DNA of 64,000 bases, taken from NCBI RefSeq assembly GCF_030128825.1, contig NZ_CP119127.1, positions 230,001-294,000 on the forward strand, given 5' to 3'. Origin of the DNA: Sphingobium sp. WTD-1 (GTDB lineage Bacteria; Pseudomonadota; Alphaproteobacteria; Sphingomonadales; Sphingomonadaceae). The translations under genes and the position numbers were made by a program. This document shows, one piece after another, positions 62,050-64,000 of this stretch (positions within the stretch are counted from its first letter, which is position 1; each line of letters begins with the position of its first letter). The notes under the pieces are model-generated. The model had not been told where the DNA came from and made no database searches. It saw only the letters and a list, made by a program, of their open reading frames with translations.

Positions 62050-64000
62050 AGGACATTCTCCGGGCTTTGGGGGTTTTCGAAGATCCAGCAGCGGACGATC
62101 TGGCCCGCCGGGTTGTTGACATTGTCGGTGGCGAGCCATTTCCGGCTCTTGGATCCGCGCAGCACCTTCTTGAGCTTGTCGAGGTCGGGCGGGACGATGC
62201 CGGCGTTGCGGCAGCGCGCTTCGAATTCGACCAGGCGGATGGCGATCTTGCCGGCGTTGCGATGCTGGTTGATCGACTTGCCGATGGCGTGATCTTCCAG
62301 CTTTTCGCGATCGAGCAGATATTCGACCTGCTCCCAGAAGCGGGCGACCAGCGGATGATCGCCGCCGGCGGACTGCTGGCGATCGAGCGCCATGCTGTCG
62401 ACCAGCGCCACCGTCTCCGCGATCCACGCAGGCTGGATCTTCTCGAACAGGAGGGGCAGCGCCTCGACGGCCGCCGCGAGCTGCGAGTGCGTTTTGATCG
62501 GGCGCGCATTCTCCAGCCCTGGGACGCGCCTTTTCATTTCGCGGCTGTGGTGTTCGTAACGGTCGAAAAAGAAGGGAAGGAATTTGGCCTCGTTCCTGAC
62601 GACATGGATGATCGTTCCCGACACATCCTCCATCGGCCATGTTTCCAGGCGCACGGCCGATTCGCGCGTCGCTTCCGACCAGCGCGCCTTGTCGATCGGC
62701 ATCGACATCAACCGCTCCAGCACCGCCGGATGCGCGTCGATCCGCTCATTCTGCATGAGGTAGATCGCGCCGTTGAAAGGCGGCTCGCTGGTTTCATAGC
62801 CGCCCGACTTCATGCCGAGGCCACGCGGCGATCGGCCGCCATAAAGGACCAACAATTCGTTGGGATCGAACTGGCGCGAACCACTGCGCTTTTCGTCGTC
62901 GCGGCCGCTTTCCATGAAACCCACCGGCAGGTTGCTGACCTTGAGCAAACTGCGCGCGATGAAGGCCGGGGTGCCCTTGTTCGGGTCGAAGCCTTCGTAT
63001 CCGGCGCGACCTGCAAGCTTCCAGCAGAACTCGATGATGGTCGACTTGCCCGAACCCGGCGGCCCGGTCAGTTCCAGGAAGCCCAGCGTCTTGTGCCGGT
63101 CGCGGATCTGCACCGCGAAGAAGCTCATCACAAAGAAGGCGAGCGTCACCAGGCCCTTGGGGCCATAGGCGATCCAGAAATCTTCGAGCCAGGGAAAGGC
63201 GATCTTGTCCGCATCATATTGGATGTCGAGCAGCCGTTCCGGGCTGCGCAGTTTCACCGCCTGCTTGCCGAAATCGAAGTAATTCTCGCCATTGATCTGT
63301 TCGACGCGGCCGTCGCGCACGGCGACATCGCCGAACAGCCAGGCGCGATGCTGCGGAGAATATCCGGTGAAGGGGATGGGTTCGACGACCTTCAACCGCC
63401 TGGTCTGGTTACGCATCAGGCGGTCGAGCTGCTCGCCCGACCCGCTCCACATGCCGGCGAAGGCCATCAGCCGTTTCTTGAACTCTCCGGGGTTGGCGCA
63501 GGTCGCCGAGGTGAAACGGGCTTTCACCGTGGGCTGATCAGGGAAATCGACCTGCAGGAAATAGTTGGTTTCGTCGGCAACCTCGTCCCGCTCGCGATAG
63601 AGCATGCGGAAGGCGCAGTTGGCGATCTCCTCGACCTGCAGCTCATGCTCATCGTCCTTCCAGACGGAGCGGCACCACCACAGGCGGTTGTCGTGGCGGA
63701 AATCGAAACTGGCGAGGCTGGTGCGCTGGAAAATGAGGCGCGCCTTTTCGCGCTGCGTCTTGGCCAGCGTGACGGCACCATTCCAGAGATAGCCCTCGAT
63801 CGCGTGTTCCGAGAGCGGCGCCTTTTCGGGATCTCCCTTCCACTGCTGGTGGCGCAGAAGCAGGTCGTTCCAATCGAGGGTCGTGCCTTCCCCATCGGGG
63901 CGCACCTGCGCGGCCGTGGCGGCCCAACCTTCGGCTGCGGCGCGATCGACGAACTTGCGCGCCCATTTGACGCCGGCGCCGCCGGGATCGAAGGCGAAGA
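62046..64000 (-). CDS. Primase/helicase-type replication protein, C-terminal part (runs off window)
   Basis: The reading frame stays open to the window edge, so the GTG at 63905 is probably internal. The visible 650 residues begin in a Toprim-like end (VKWARKFVDRAAAEGW ... LDWNDLLL), followed by a region of unknown fold and an ATPase domain with Walker A GPPGSGKST, FDPNK, FMESGRDDEK and YLMQNERID (sensor-like). It probably primes and unwinds the element's DNA. A large ATPase ahead of zinc-ribbon ORFs is typical for phage and integrative-element replication modules. Confidence 0.85.
   Translation of the reverse strand, partial: FAFDPGGAGVKWARKFVDRAAAEGWAATAAQVRPDGEGTTLDWNDLLLRHQQWKGDPEKAPLSEHAIEGYLWNGAVTLAKTQREKARLIFQRTSLASFDFRHDNRLWWCRSVWKDDEHELQVEEIANCAFRMLYRERDEVADETNYFLQVDFPDQPTVKARFTSATCANPGEFKKRLMAFAGMWSGSGEQLDRLMRNQTRRLKVVEPIPFTGYSPQHRAWLFGDVAVRDGRVEQINGENYFDFGKQAVKLRSPERLLDIQYDADKIAFPWLEDFWIAYGPKGLVTLAFFVMSFFAVQIRDRHKTLGFLELTGPPGSGKSTIIEFCWKLAGRAGYEGFDPNKGTPAFIARSLLKVSNLPVGFMESGRDDEKRSGSRQFDPNELLVLYGGRSPRGLGMKSGGYETSEPPFNGAIYLMQNERIDAHPAVLERLMSMPIDKARWSEATRESAVRLETWPMEDVSGTIIHVVRNEAKFLPFFFDRYEHHSREMKRRVPGLENARPIKTHSQLAAAVEALPLLFEKIQPAWIAETVALVDSMALDRQQSAGGDHPLVARFWEQVEYLLDREKLEDHAIGKSINQHRNAGKIAIRLVEFEARCRNAGIVPPDLDKLKKVLRGSKSRKWLATDNVNNPAGQIVRCWIFENPQSPENVL

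Larger units (their letters stand above)
56546..64000. mobile_element. Integrated element (prophage-like or integrative plasmid) at tRNA-Val, left part
   Basis: Integrase, AlpA/Xis-like HTH, C5 methyltransferase, ASCH protein, several short overlapping ORFs and a primase-helicase all lie on the minus strand with one-to-eight-base overlaps. They start at the tRNA-Val break. No capsid, tail or conjugation gene is in the window, so prophage, satellite and integrative plasmid remain possible. Confidence 0.85.

Noticed and set aside
56594..64000. Calling the element a complete prophage
   Set aside because: Only integration, modification and replication genes are visible; structural or transfer genes would lie outside the window.

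Overview
The window is a GC-rich, gene-dense stretch of an alphaproteobacterial chromosome. It most resembles a sphingomonad (Sphingobium/Sphingomonas type). The reasons are the conserved block nadD-rsfS-rlmH-envC-like-ctpA, many catabolic genes (TfdA-type dioxygenases, SDRs, TonB receptors, sulfatase), REP-like palindromes between genes, and an alphaproteobacterial SOS box. The genus is an inference from gene content; no marker gene such as 16S rRNA is present.

Layout. (1) 1-4162: the end of an aldo/keto reductase, then sulfate activation cysD-cysNC-cysQ. (2) 4303-11417: an accessory catabolic region with a carboxylesterase, two TetR regulators, a SnoaL-like protein, two paralogous Fe(II)/2-oxoglutarate dioxygenases, an SDR and a luciferase-like flavin oxidoreductase. 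Each dioxygenase gene has its own palindromic operator. (3) 11460-19753: mixed regulators and enzymes, including a GAF-GGDEF diguanylate cyclase, a LysR regulator divergent from an amidohydrolase, an aminotransferase, an SDR, an alpha/beta hydrolase and a GlxA-type regulator. (4) 19831-35728: housekeeping genes. These are SOS-box-controlled rmuC, nadD/rsfS/rlmH, envelope genes (EnvC-like, M48 protease, CtpA, DsbB), coq7, two secreted paralogues, a UPF0016 exporter behind a yybP-ykoY manganese riboswitch, an NDUFA9-like protein, uppP and gltD. (5) 35821-44351: gltB, tRNA-Leu(GAG), and a YdeP-type molybdoenzyme with fdhD. (6) 44352-51379: a sulfate-ester scavenging cluster made of a structured leader with two small ORFs, a TonB receptor, an MFS transporter, an AtsK-type alkylsulfatase and an arylsulfatase. 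(7) 51532-56366: lptB, rpoN, a D-amino-acid transaminase and a winged-helix regulator. (8) 56521-64000: a tRNA-Val(TAC) gene broken in its anticodon loop, followed by an integrated element that runs off the window. Its genes, all on the minus strand, are an integrase, an AlpA/Xis-like protein, a repeat-rich C5 DNA methyltransferase, an ASCH protein, a raft of overlapping small ORFs and a primase/helicase.

Functional theme. Two parts of the window serve sulfur supply. The sulfatase cluster would release sulfate from alkyl and aryl sulfate esters, and CysDNC/CysQ would activate it and recycle PAP. The most novel-looking parts are the structured leader in front of the sulfatase cluster, the module-repeat methyltransferase of the element, and the broken tRNA-Val. 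No CRISPR array, IS transposase or rRNA gene was seen.
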